A DNA stretch of 64,000 nt from Methanococcoides vulcani (GTDB lineage Archaea; Halobacteriota; Methanosarcinia; Methanosarcinales; Methanosarcinaceae): NCBI RefSeq assembly GCF_900111645.1, contig NZ_FOHQ01000004.1:1-64000 (forward strand), read 5' to 3'. The notes under the pieces are model-generated. The model had not been told where the DNA came from. It searched no databases and saw only the letters and a program-made list of their open reading frames with translations. This document shows, in pieces, positions 63,968 through 64,000 of the stretch; the first letter of the stretch is position 1, and every line of letters starts with the position of its first letter. Made by a program: the position numbers and the translations under genes.

Positions 63968-64000
63968 TTCAAATTGGTGGTAGTATTCGTTTTTCCTCAA

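Noticed and set aside
63653-64000. Minus-strand frame running off the right end
   Set aside because: Largely overlaps Tsr3 in another frame; the part beyond it has no recognised domain.
1-64000. CRISPR array, integrase or transposase
   Set aside because: No regularly spaced repeats and no recombinase or transposase gene found; only a MITE-like inverted repeat and one 39-bp direct repeat pair.

Overview
The window looks like chromosomal DNA of a methylotrophic methanogen of the Methanosarcinaceae (Methanolobus/Methanococcoides-like). Evidence: archaeal translation genes (S19e, L31e, L39e, LX, aIF6, prefoldin alpha, FtsY, RIO2, Tsr3, aCPSF-type nuclease), Sep-tRNA:Cys-tRNA synthase, DUF460, DUF2111, two archaellins, an MttB-family methyltransferase and a methylamine-permease-like protein. 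None of the roughly 67 genes ends in TAG, and the only in-frame TAG lies inside a class II fumarase gene. That fits an organism that reads amber as pyrrolysine. Genus is an inference.

Region by region. 0-0.3 kb: tRNA-Cys and 5S rRNA. 0.7-14.1 kb: a dense sulfur and cysteine locus. It holds a frameshifted wHTH regulator, TusA proteins, DUF169 overlapping SepCysS, a glutaredoxin-like protein, a PiT-family permease, siroheme sulfite reductase, an APS-type reductase, CysD and CysN, then a divergent set of threonine synthase homologue, ubiquitin-like sulfur carrier, signal-less SBP-fold protein, E1-like activator and TusA. 14.4-17.8 kb: a free-standing ThrRS editing domain, a membrane protein, a TPR protein and a cohesin-domain surface protein. 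17.8-20.8 kb: a gene remnant and three genes for a 2,3-diacetamido sugar nucleotide. 21-27 kb: purA and a conserved ribosomal/secretion cluster. 27-30 kb: trpCBA. 30-36 kb: wHTH plus 7TM pair, divergent archaellins, a lipoprotein and thioredoxin/thioredoxin reductase. 36-37 kb: RIO2.

37-44.6 kb is the most unusual part. A pyrrolysine-free MttB-family methyltransferase and an MttP-like permease cassette are followed by a full-length choline trimethylamine-lyase (CutC, all catalytic and choline-pocket residues in register) and its radical-SAM activase (CutD). The cutC-cutD pair lies between two exact 39-bp direct repeats made by the 3' end of a small membrane-protein gene and by a degenerate second copy of it. 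Choline cleavage would give trimethylamine, a methanogenesis substrate, inside the methanogen. No microcompartment or acetaldehyde-handling gene is nearby.

44.8-56 kb: DUF460, DUF2148, MobA, a MoxR-type ATPase with a 1085-residue CbbO/NorD-like partner, an aCPSF-type nuclease and topoisomerase I. 56-60.3 kb: an SdhB/SdhA-type pair without membrane anchors, overlapped by a class II fumarase that carries an in-frame amber codon and has lost its expected start codon. 60.4-64 kb: glutamate synthase with a fused rubredoxin domain next to a separate near-copy rubredoxin, DsrE and TusA proteins, a SLOG-type protein and Tsr3.
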